Assembly: GCA_963721435.1 (NCBI GenBank)
Contig: CAVRJC010000012.1
Coordinates: forward strand, 620,001 to 684,000
Source of the DNA: CAVRJC01 sp963721435
GTDB taxonomy: Bacteria; Actinomycetota; Acidimicrobiia; IMCC26256; DASPTH01
Reading direction: 5' to 3'
Length of the DNA stretch: 64,000 bases
Part shown: positions 40,174 through 47,887 of the stretch, piece after piece
Position numbering within the stretch: position 1 is the stretch's first letter
Layout of the letters: each line of letters starts with the position of its first letter
Notes under the pieces: generated by a model
What the model was told of the DNA's origin: nothing
Databases searched by the model: none
The model's input: the letters and a program-made list of their open reading frames with translations, nothing else
Position numbers and translations under genes: made by a program

Positions 40174-40238
40174 AGGCTCGGCGGGGTCGGGTCGACGCCG
40201 AGCCTCTGGTCAGGGGGTACCAGCCGGAGGCTCGGCGT
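40174..40238. repeat. Three alternating copies of a 10-mer able to form rival hairpins
   Basis: AGGCTCGGCG occurs at 40174-40183 and 40228-40237, with its reverse complement CGCCGAGCCT between them at 40196-40205. The middle arm can pair with either side. The right-hand pairing extends to 12 bp plus an inner CTGGT/ACCAG stem. It begins right after the YceI stop, so it may end that transcript. Confidence 0.6.
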
Positions 40239-40244
40239 GACGGA

Positions 40245-40826
40245 TTACGCCTGGCGGATCGCCTCCGCCTCGATCTCGATCGACACCATCTTGCCGACCA
40301 TCACGCCGCCGCCCTCGAGCACCTTGTTGAAGGTGATCCCGAAGGCCTCACGGTCGACCTCGGCGGTCGCGCTGAACCCCGCCCGAGCGTTGCCCCAGGG
40401 GTCGGTCACGCCACCCTCGAAGTCCACGAGCAGCCGCACGGGCTGCGTGACGCCGTGGGCCGTGAGCTGCCCGTCGACGGCCCACTTGCCGTTGCCGGCC
40501 GCGGTGACGGACGTGCTGCGGTACGTCATCGTGGGGTACTGCTCGACGTCGAAGAAGTCGGGGGAACGCAGGTGGCCGTCACGCCCCTCGTCGCGCGTGT
40601 CGACGCTGGCCATGTCGATCTCGACCTCGACCGAGCTGTCGGCGGGGTTCCCGCCGATGACCACGCTCCCGTGGAACTGGCCGAAGCGGCCACGGGTCTT
40701 GGCCACCATGAGGTGCTTCACGAAGAAGCCGACGGTGCTGTGGCTCACGTCGAGCTCGTAGGTGCCGGCGGGAGGAAGCACCTGCCCGTCGACGGTGCGG
40801 GTGGTGGGTGCGAGTGCTGTGCTCAT
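40245..40826 (-). CDS. YceI-like lipocalin-fold protein
   Basis: 193 residues: GTYELDVSHSTVGFFVKHLM, TRGRFGQFHGSVVIGGNPAD, EVEIDMASVDT, HLRSPDFFDVEQYPTMTYRS, GQLTAHGVTQPVRL. These are the diagnostic YceI blocks. No export signal is seen, so it is probably cytosolic; YceI proteins bind polyisoprenoid or similar hydrophobic ligands. AGGAGA upstream fixes ATG 40826. It is divergent from a MarR regulator, a common pairing, and should be under its control. Confidence 0.87.
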   Translation of the reverse strand: MSTALAPTTRTVDGQVLPPAGTYELDVSHSTVGFFVKHLMVAKTRGRFGQFHGSVVIGGNPADSSVEVEIDMASVDTRDEGRDGHLRSPDFFDVEQYPTMTYRSTSVTAAGNGKWAVDGQLTAHGVTQPVRLLVDFEGGVTDPWGNARAGFSATAEVDREAFGITFNKVLEGGGVMVGKMVSIEIEAEAIRQA

Positions 40827-40937
40827 GGGGATCTCCTGCTTCTCTGGTTGGCGCCTCTGCTGAGGCGCTTCGGTCGTTGCGCTGAGGATGATTCGATGTT
40901 CAACTGTTGCTCGTACACCTACTTTAGCCGACAATCA

Positions 40938-40958
40938 TTGCGAGTGCAAGTACTTTGC
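40938..40958. promoter_or_regulatory. Probable MarR operator region
   Basis: Two overlapping inverted repeats: TTGC-GAGT-GCAA (40938-40949) and GCAAGTACTTTGC (40946-40958, near-palindrome around AAGTACTT). They lie just upstream of the MarR -10 in the divergent YceI/MarR spacer. Confidence 0.45.
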
Positions 40959-40961
40959 TGG

Positions 40962-40967
40962 TAGAGT
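40962..40967 (+). promoter_or_regulatory. -10 element TAGAGT of the MarR gene
   Basis: TAGAGT is followed by seven bases and ATG 40975; leaderless. It sits four bases from the proposed operator, consistent with autorepression. Confidence 0.55.
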
Positions 40968-40974
40968 GCGGGCC

Positions 40975-41469
40975 ATGAGCAACGCCATCGACGACGAGCG
41001 CCTCACGGCGGCGGGGCTGTTCTTCGAGGCCCACGCGGGCCTCACCGCGGCGCTCGAGCGGCGGTTCGGCGAGGAATGCGGGTCGCTCTCGATCCACTCG
41101 CTCGAGGTGCTGCTCCGCCTCGCCCGCTCACCCGGCCAGCGCCTGCGGATGAGCGACCTCGCGGCGCAGGTGGCGATGTCGCCGAGCGGTCTCACCCGTG
41201 CGGTCGATCGGCTGGAGACCGCCGGACTGGTCGAGCGGACGAGTTGCCCGAGCGACCGCCGCGGCTCCTACGCGGTGCTCACCGACGCCGGACGCGCGCA
41301 GGTCGAAGCCGCGATCCCGAAGCACCTCGAGCACATCGACGAGTACTTCACCGGGATCCTCGAGCCCGACGAGCTCGCGCAGCTCACCGCGGTATTGCGC
41401 AAGGTGCGTGATCACGTGAACCCGAGCGCGGCCCAGGTGACGGTCGAGAGCGACGCCGCGCACACCTGA
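40975..41469 (+). CDS. MarR-family regulator, probably of YceI
   Basis: 164 residues. A winged helix-turn-helix is clear: LEVLLRLARSPGQRLRMSDL, AAQVAMSPSGLTRAVDRLE, VERTSCPSDRRGSYAVLT. Flanking helices would form the dimer. It likely represses its own leaderless promoter and the divergent yceI-like gene through the repeats at 40938-40958. The inducing ligand is unknown; one Cys near residue 35 and one in the wing could be redox-sensitive. Confidence 0.85.
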   Translation: MSNAIDDERLTAAGLFFEAHAGLTAALERRFGEECGSLSIHSLEVLLRLARSPGQRLRMSDLAAQVAMSPSGLTRAVDRLETAGLVERTSCPSDRRGSYAVLTDAGRAQVEAAIPKHLEHIDEYFTGILEPDELAQLTAVLRKVRDHVNPSAAQVTVESDAAHT

Positions 41470-41502
41470 CGCGCGATGCGCAGTTCCGTCGCGTCGCCAC
41501 GG

Positions 41503-41508
41503 TACGTT
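41503..41508 (+). promoter_or_regulatory. -10 element TACGTT of the 41515 gene
   Basis: TACGTT is followed by six bases and ATG 41515; leaderless. It defines the start of the small coiled-coil gene. Confidence 0.5.
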
Positions 41509-41514
41509 GGCCCG

Positions 41515-41775
41515 ATGGCGCGACAGGCCGGGCTCGGCAAGAGCCTCCACGAGGTACTCGAGTCGTTGCAGCCCGCGGACAGCTGGCCCGAAGGGCCCCG
41601 TCTCGCACGTGCGCAGCTCGAGCGGGAGCTCGATCAGCTGATCGAAGAAGTGCACGCGCTGCGCGAGCGCGTGCAGCAGCTCGCGGCCGAGACCGCGCAC
41701 AGTTCGAAGTCGTCGCACGCGGGCGGGAAGCACGGGAAGCACAAGGGCAAGGCCAAGAAGAAACACAAGGGATGA
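41515..41775 (+). CDS. Small coiled-coil protein with Lys/His/Gly-rich tail (86 aa)
   Basis: The first two thirds form an amphipathic helix (RAQLERELDQLIEEVHALRE, then RVQQLAAETAHS), likely a coiled coil. The last ~24 residues are Lys, His, Gly and Ser (GKHGKHKGKAKKKHKG), a polybasic tail that could bind nucleic acid or metal. Family not recognised. The start is set by TACGTT six bases upstream. The stop overlaps the LLM oxidoreductase start as ATGA, so it is translated with that gene. Confidence 0.55.
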   Translation: MARQAGLGKSLHEVLESLQPADSWPEGPRLARAQLERELDQLIEEVHALRERVQQLAAETAHSSKSSHAGGKHGKHKGKAKKKHKG

Positions 41776-42785
41776 GCGCGCCGTCGGTCCTGTCGGTGCT
41801 CGACGTCACGCCGGTGACCGCGGGTGCCAGCGCGTCGCAGGCGCTCGCCGACACGGTCGCCCTCGCGCAGCACGTCGAGCGCCTCGGGTACCACCGGTTC
41901 TGGCTCGCCGAGCACCACAACACCGCGGCGATCGCCAGCCCGGCACCCGAGGTCGTGATGACCCACGTGGCCGACAAGACCTCGCACATCCGCATCGGGG
42001 CCGGCGGCATCATGCTGCCGAACCACAGCCCGCTCAAGGTGGCGGAGACCTTCCGCGTGCTCGAGGCGCTGTTCCCCGGCCGCATCGACCTCGGCCTCGG
42101 GCGCGCGCCCGGCACCGACCCACTCGCGGCCCTCGCGCTGCGACGCTCGCGCGACACGACGCCCGACGACTTCCCCGTCCTGCTCACCGAGCTGCTCGCG
42201 TTCTTCGACGACGACTTCCCCGCCGACCACCCGTTCGCCGCGGTGCACGCGACGCCACCTGCGGTCGAGACGCCGCCGATCTTCCTGCTCGGCTCCACCG
42301 ACTTCAGCTATCCGGTCGCGGCGTCACTCGGGCTCGGCTTCGCGTTCGCGCACCACATCAACCCCGAGCCCGCGGTTCCTGCCTTACGCGCGTACCGCAG
42401 CGAGTTCGTGCCGTCGGCGCGCAACGACGCGCCACAACCGATCCTCGCGGTGTCGGCGGTGTGCGCCGACACGGACGAAGACGCCGAGGCCCTCATGGCG
42501 CCACTCGACCTGCACTGGCTGCGTGTCCTCGCGCAGAACAGCCGCGAGCCGATGATGAGCACCGAGGACGCGCGTGCGTACGAGTACACGCCCGACGAGG
42601 AGCGGATCCGGAAGTCGTTCCGCTCGCGTCACGTCGTCGGATCGACCGCGCGCGTCGCCGAGCAGCTGCGCACGATGGCCGACGCCGCGGGCGTCGACGA
42701 AGTGATGGTGTTCACCATGCTCCCCGACCTCGAGGCGCGCAAGCACAGCTACGAGCTGCTCGCCGAGGAGTTCGCGCTCAGCTAG
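41772..42785 (+). CDS. LLM-class flavin-dependent oxidoreductase (MsnO8-like)
   Basis: 337 residues of luciferase-like TIM barrel: SVLDVTPVTAGASASQAL, VERLGYHRFWLAEHHNTAAI, GAGGIMLPNHSPLKVAETFR, FPGRIDLGLGRAPGTDPLA. These match the MsnO8 subgroup. Enzymes of this class use FMN or F420 to oxidise varied substrates; the substrate is unknown. It is coupled to the small coiled-coil gene. Its stop overlaps the convergent hydrolase by eight bases. Confidence 0.87.
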   Translation: MSAPSVLSVLDVTPVTAGASASQALADTVALAQHVERLGYHRFWLAEHHNTAAIASPAPEVVMTHVADKTSHIRIGAGGIMLPNHSPLKVAETFRVLEALFPGRIDLGLGRAPGTDPLAALALRRSRDTTPDDFPVLLTELLAFFDDDFPADHPFAAVHATPPAVETPPIFLLGSTDFSYPVAASLGLGFAFAHHINPEPAVPALRAYRSEFVPSARNDAPQPILAVSAVCADTDEDAEALMAPLDLHWLRVLAQNSREPMMSTEDARAYEYTPDEERIRKSFRSRHVVGSTARVAEQLRTMADAAGVDEVMVFTMLPDLEARKHSYELLAEEFALS

Positions 42786-43500
42786 CCATGGCCACGAGCG
42801 CGGCGGCCACCGCCTCGGGCTGCGTGATCATGCAGTCGTGACCGCCGGGGACGTCGGCACGACGCGCGCCGGGCAGGCGGTCGGCGAACTTCGCGGTGAT
42901 GGGCGCTTCGATGGTGAGATCGTCGCGGGCGGTGATGTAACCGGTCGGTAGGCCGAGCGCGAGGAACGCCGACAGCCGGCCCGGCTCGGTGAGCGCGTGC
43001 GGCGGGTACGGCACGTGCCGGTCGCGCACGAACGCGCGTTGCTCGTCGTTGCCGTCCTGGATGTTGGCGTCGAGGATGAGCTCCGGGTCGGTGTGCGCGG
43101 TGCCGTCGGGCCCGATGGTGACAGCCCGCGCGATCGCCGGGCTCTGCGGCACCGCGTCGAGCAACGACTCGCCGTCGACGTTGACGACCGCGGCGATCCA
43201 GACGACGCGCCGGATGCGGTCGGCCACGATCTCCGCGACCCGCGGCACGATCACGCCACCCATCGAGTGCCCCACCAGCACGACGTCGTGCAGGTCCTCG
43301 AACGTGAAGACGTTCACGACGTCGGTGACGAACGTGTCGAAGGTGACCTGGGAGACGTCGAGGTGCGACCGGTCGCCGAAGCCCGTGAGCGTCGGGGTGT
43401 AGACGTCGAAGCCCTGCTCACGCAGCAGCCGTGCGGTCGGCTGCCAGCACCAGCCACCGTGGCCTCCGCCGTGCACGAGCACGAATGTCGCTGGGTCCAT
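42778..43500 (-). CDS. Alpha/beta-hydrolase (esterase/hydroxynitrile-lyase-like)
   Basis: 240 residues: oxyanion region LVHGGGHGGWCW, nucleophile Ser in VGHSMGGVIVPR, late His in DVPGGHDCMIT, and an intervening cap. The layout matches short hydrolases of the MES/HNL-like group that cleave esters or related bonds. Substrate unknown. CAGGAT six bases before ATG 43500 is a weak leaderless -10. It stands divergent from the dienelactone-hydrolase-like gene, 67 bases away. Confidence 0.82.
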   Translation of the reverse strand: MDPATFVLVHGGGHGGWCWQPTARLLREQGFDVYTPTLTGFGDRSHLDVSQVTFDTFVTDVVNVFTFEDLHDVVLVGHSMGGVIVPRVAEIVADRIRRVVWIAAVVNVDGESLLDAVPQSPAIARAVTIGPDGTAHTDPELILDANIQDGNDEQRAFVRDRHVPYPPHALTEPGRLSAFLALGLPTGYITARDDLTIEAPITAKFADRLPGARRADVPGGHDCMITQPEAVAAALVAMAS

Positions 43501-43567
43501 CGGCCGATCCTGCCACGTCGGGGCGCGCACTTGCCCCGGCCGACGTCGGCGGGCCAGCATCACCGCC

Positions 43568-44191
43568 ATGACCGACATCCAGCTGCCCTACTTCTTCGCG
43601 CGTCCTGCCGACGACCCGCCCTGGCCCGGCGTGGTCGTGATCCAGGAGGCCAACGGCATGACCGCGCAGCTCCTGCGCTTCTGCCAGAAGCTCGCCAAGG
43701 AGGGCTACGCCGCGCTCGCGCCCGACCTCTACTGGCGTCACGGCGGCACCGAGTCAGCCGACTACACGACGCTCGTGCAGACCATCGACCTCGACGAGCT
43801 GCGCGACGACCTCGCGGCGTCGGTCCAGTACCTCCACGAGCACGGCGCCGACAAGGTCGGCATCACGGGCTTCTGCATGGGCGGCACGTATGCGTATCGC
43901 GCCGCGATCTGGGACGTCGGCGTGTCGGCGGCGGCGTCGTTCTACGGCAGTGGCATCAACGACCTGCTCGGCGAGCCCGCGTGCCCGGTGCTGATCTTCT
44001 TCGGCGGCCAGGACGTGTGGATCCCGACCGAGGCGATCGAGCAGGTGCAGGCCCATCACGGTGACGACGTGATCGTGTACGCCGCCGCGGGGCACGGCTT
44101 CATGCGTGACCTCTCCGACGACTACCACGCCGCGTCAGTCGACGATGCCTGGCCCCGCCTCCTCACCTTCTTCGATGAGAACCTGCGGTAG
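43568..44191 (+). CDS. Dienelactone hydrolase family protein
   Basis: 207 residues: GVVVIQEANGM near the N-terminus (with the conserved Glu), nucleophile Cys in GITGFCMGGTYAYRA, Asp in FFGGQDVWIP and His in AAGHGFM. The Cys-Asp-His triad is that of dienelactone hydrolase, which opens lactones in aromatic breakdown, though many family members have other ester substrates. No chlorocatechol genes are near. The start has no strong ribosome site. Confidence 0.83.
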   Translation: MTDIQLPYFFARPADDPPWPGVVVIQEANGMTAQLLRFCQKLAKEGYAALAPDLYWRHGGTESADYTTLVQTIDLDELRDDLAASVQYLHEHGADKVGITGFCMGGTYAYRAAIWDVGVSAAASFYGSGINDLLGEPACPVLIFFGGQDVWIPTEAIEQVQAHHGDDVIVYAAAGHGFMRDLSDDYHAASVDDAWPRLLTFFDENLR

Positions 44192-44336
44192 CGCCAGCGA
44201 TCCGCCGCCAAGCCACAACGCGCGCGCAGACCAGAGCCGAGCGGCTTCACGCGCCGACGTGACGCAGCGAGACACCGCGAGGCGTTGCGCCGGCGGGCGG
44301 AGTGCGGCCCGTGAGCGCAGCGGACGAGAGCGGGAA

Positions 44337-45794
44337 TCAGGCAGCGGTGAGGACGCGGACGCTGCGGGCTTCTTCGCCCTTGCGGCCGGGGCCGACCTCG
44401 AACTCGACCTCGGCGCCCTCGATGAGGAGGCGGACGGTCGCGGCGTCGATCGACGAGTGGTGCACGAACAGGTCGTCACCGTCACGGCGCTCGATGAAGC
44501 CGAAGCCGCGCCGGGTGTCGAACCACTTGACCGTGCCGCGCGGCGCGTTCGCGCTGCGTGACGCGACCACGGGCTCGCGCTCCGGGCGCGGCGCGCGCTC
44601 CGTGTGATCCTTGCGATCGGTACGCATCGAACCACCGGCGTCGGGACGGCTCTGCACCGCGTCGGGTGTGAGCGCGGTGAGCTGCTCACGCGTCGGCGCG
44701 GAGACTCCCACCGGGAGCTTGAGCGCCTTCTGCATGCGGCCGGTGTCGCGCACCTGGTCGCGACTCACGAACGACACCACGGTGCCCGCGGCGCCGGCAC
44801 GCGCCGTACGACCCGAGCGGTGGGTGTAGTCCTTCGAGTCGTTCGGCGGGTCGAAGTGGATGACGCAGGCGACGTCGTCGACGTGGATGCCGCGCGCCGC
44901 GACATCGGTCGCGATCAACGCATCGACACGACCGCGGGTGAACGACGCAAGCGCGCGCTCGCGCTGACCCTGCGTGCGGTTGCCGTGGATCGCCTCGGTG
45001 CGCACACCGACCCGCTCGAGCTTCTTGGCCAGCGCGTCGGTGCCGTGCTTGGTCTTGCAGAACACGATCGTCGGGCCCGCGAGCTTGACCACGTCGGCGG
45101 TGAGCTGCACGCGCTCGTCGCGCTCGACCTTCCAGAAGACGTGCGTGGCGCGCAGCTTGTCGGCCGCGGTCTCCGGGAGCACGTGCCGCACCGGATCGCG
45201 CTGGTAACGCTTGACGAGCGCGTCGACCGCGCCGTCGAGCGTGGCCGAGAACAGGAGCGTCTGGCGGGTCTCGGGCGTCATGTCGAGCAAGTGCTTCACC
45301 GCCGGGAGGAAGCCCATGTCGGCCATGCGGTCGGCTTCGTCGACGACGACGATCTCGACCTCGCGGAGGTCGACTTCACCGCGCTCGATGAGGTCGGTGA
45401 GGCGGCCCGGGCAGGCGACGACGATGTCGACGCCACGCCGCAGGTTCTTCAGCTGGAGGCCGAAGCCGGCGCCACCGTAGAAGGCCGCGACCCGCAGCTT
45501 GCGCGGGCGGCTCAGCCACTCGAGCTCACTGCAGACCTGGGCCGCGAGCTCGCGGGTCGGAACCAGCACGAGCCCGCGCGGACGACGGGGATTGGCACGA
45601 CCGAGGCGCGTGACGAGCGGAATGCCGAAGGCGAGCGTCTTGCCCGAGCCCGTCGGCGCGCGGCCGCAGAGGTCGAGGCCGGCGACGCCGTCGGCGATGG
45701 TGAGGGTCTGGATGGCGAACGGCTCGTTGATGCCGCGCGCGCGAAGGGTGGAGATGAGATCGGCGGGGACGCCGAGCTCGGCAAAGGATGACAT
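44337..45794 (-). CDS. DEAD-box RNA helicase fused to a C-terminal cold-shock domain
   Basis: 485 residues. Helicase motifs in order: Q-motif FAIQT, APTGSGKT, PTRELA, CPGR, VDEADRM, FSAT, VFCKTKHGTD, TDVAARGI and HRSGRTAR. A basic linker (DRKDHTERAPRPERE) leads to a cold-shock domain, residues ~413-483, with RGTVKWFDTRRGFGFIER and DLFVHHSSI (RNP1 and RNP2). It should unwind RNA, probably during ribosome assembly or cold stress. Stand-alone CspA-like proteins are common; this fusion is not. ATG 45794 has GGAG eleven bases upstream. Confidence 0.87.
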   Translation of the reverse strand: MSSFAELGVPADLISTLRARGINEPFAIQTLTIADGVAGLDLCGRAPTGSGKTLAFGIPLVTRLGRANPRRPRGLVLVPTRELAAQVCSELEWLSRPRKLRVAAFYGGAGFGLQLKNLRRGVDIVVACPGRLTDLIERGEVDLREVEIVVVDEADRMADMGFLPAVKHLLDMTPETRQTLLFSATLDGAVDALVKRYQRDPVRHVLPETAADKLRATHVFWKVERDERVQLTADVVKLAGPTIVFCKTKHGTDALAKKLERVGVRTEAIHGNRTQGQRERALASFTRGRVDALIATDVAARGIHVDDVACVIHFDPPNDSKDYTHRSGRTARAGAAGTVVSFVSRDQVRDTGRMQKALKLPVGVSAPTREQLTALTPDAVQSRPDAGGSMRTDRKDHTERAPRPEREPVVASRSANAPRGTVKWFDTRRGFGFIERRDGDDLFVHHSSIDAATVRLLIEGAEVEFEVGPGRKGEEARSVRVLTAA

Positions 45795-46029
45795 GTGTGA
45801 TGAAACTCCGGTGTTGTGCGCGCCTCTGGCACGCGAATACGTATGGGTGGTCTCACGAGGGGTGAACGAGAACCCCGAGACGCTGGACCCGATACGGCGG
45901 CGCAATGGCGCCAGGAGCCGGAGTCGCGGAGAAAGTGCGTGTACCCGTTGCGACAACTTGCAGATCCGCACGCGTCTCACCAGAGAAGCGGAACGGAATG
46001 ACAACACCGTAGCACGCGATGATGGTGCG
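45795..46029 (-). promoter_or_regulatory. 235-base non-coding leader of the helicase-CSD gene
   Basis: No gene is seen here. Several short repeats could fold (for example GGGGTTCTC against GAACGAGAACCCC at about 45863-45875). A long 5' leader would suit thermosensor-type control known for cold-shock genes, but that is inference only. Confidence 0.3.
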
Positions 46030-46401
46030 ATGGCCACGGCGGAAGAGCGCCCGATCGACACGACGCTCGTGCACACCGTCGACCTCCCGCCCACACCACA
46101 GCGCGACCGCAACATCCCCGCGACCGCGTGGGTGGAAGCACCGACGGAGCTGCTCGCGCTCGGGGTCGACATCGACCAGCCGCTCGTCGCGTACAAGCGT
46201 CGCATCGGCCGCTGGCTGCTCTGGCGCGCGGGCCCTGCGGTGAAGGCCGACTCGCGCTACATGGCGATCGACGCCGACGACCTCACGCGGCAGTGCACGT
46301 TCCGCCTGTTCCCCGACGGGCACGGCGAGGGTCGCGGCCCCGACGGCGTGACCTACGAGCGATTCCGCACGTGGAAGGAAGCGTTGCGCGACTCGACGTA
46401 A
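46030..46401 (+). CDS. Hypothetical protein (123 aa)
   Basis: Soluble, with no signal: LVHTVDLPPTPQRDRNIPAT, LALGVDIDQPLVAYKRRIGR, WLLWRAGPAVKADSRYMAID, RLFPDGHGEGRGPDGVTYER. Family not recognised. The middle (GRWLLWRAGPAV) could be a short membrane-touching helix. GATGAT six bases before ATG 46030 resembles the weak leaderless element of the molybdenum-enzyme gene. It is convergent with the carbonic anhydrase gene, nine bases away. Confidence 0.55.
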   Translation: MATAEERPIDTTLVHTVDLPPTPQRDRNIPATAWVEAPTELLALGVDIDQPLVAYKRRIGRWLLWRAGPAVKADSRYMAIDADDLTRQCTFRLFPDGHGEGRGPDGVTYERFRTWKEALRDST

Positions 46402-46410
46402 GTGCGCGCG

Positions 46411-47001
46411 CTACGGCAGGAGATCGACCTTGCCGCTGTGGAGCCCGTAGATGCCGCCGACGATCTTCAACGCGCCACTCGTGATGCGCTCGGCGAGCAG
46501 CGGCACCGCGGCGAGCAGCGTTGTCTGGTTCCGCACGTTGGCCTCCGCGGCGGCTCCGATCTGCTCGGCCTCGGGTACCGAGAGCGTCTGCTGCACCGCG
46601 GGGAGGATCGGGTTGATCACCGCGGGGAGATCGCCCGGGTAGACGGTCCCGTTGGTCGCGGTGTCGATCGCGGCCTTCACCGCGCCGCACTCCTCGTGGC
46701 CCAACACCATGATCAGCGGCGTGTTGAGCACGACGGCCGCGAACTCGACGCTGCCGACCACGAGCGGGTCGGCCGCGGTGTTGCCGGCGACGCGCACGAC
46801 GAACAGGTCACCGAGGCCCTGGTCGAAGATGAGCTCGAGCGTCACGCGGGAGTCGGCGCAACTCACGAGGGTGGCGAACGGGTTCTGACCCTGCGCGAGC
46901 TCGGCGCGGCGCACGGTGCCCCGTCGCGGGCTGCGCACGCGGTCGTCGGCAAAGCGGCGGTTCCCGGCGACGAGACGGGCGAGGGCTTCGTCGGGCGTCA
47001 T
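46411..47001 (-). CDS. Beta-class carbonic anhydrase
   Basis: 196 residues. Zinc ligands are C48 in VSCADSRV, H102 and C105 in LGHEECGAV, with the D50-x-R52 dyad intact. It interconverts CO2 and bicarbonate in the cytosol for carboxylases and pH balance. The length is normal for short beta-class enzymes. AAGGAAG precedes ATG 47001. It diverges from msrA by 95 bases. Confidence 0.9.
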   Translation of the reverse strand: MTPDEALARLVAGNRRFADDRVRSPRRGTVRRAELAQGQNPFATLVSCADSRVTLELIFDQGLGDLFVVRVAGNTAADPLVVGSVEFAAVVLNTPLIMVLGHEECGAVKAAIDTATNGTVYPGDLPAVINPILPAVQQTLSVPEAEQIGAAAEANVRNQTTLLAAVPLLAERITSGALKIVGGIYGLHSGKVDLLP

Positions 47002-47096
47002 CGTTGCTTCCTTCGCTCACCCGGCCAACTCGTGTAATGCCAGGCTCGGTGGAGGGACGTTACCGTTACAGCACACACGCAGCACGGAGGCTCCCG

Positions 47097-47744
<648 letters not shown>

Positions 47745-47887
47745 TACCCGTTACCGGCGCCTCCGGCGCCTTGCTCGCCGTCGGCCGCGCGGTCGAGGTG
47801 GTCGGACAGGTGGGCCTCGAGCTCTCGAACTCCGACGTCCATGGCGTCACCATGTCCGGATGGAGTGACGACATGGCGGAGAGTTTC

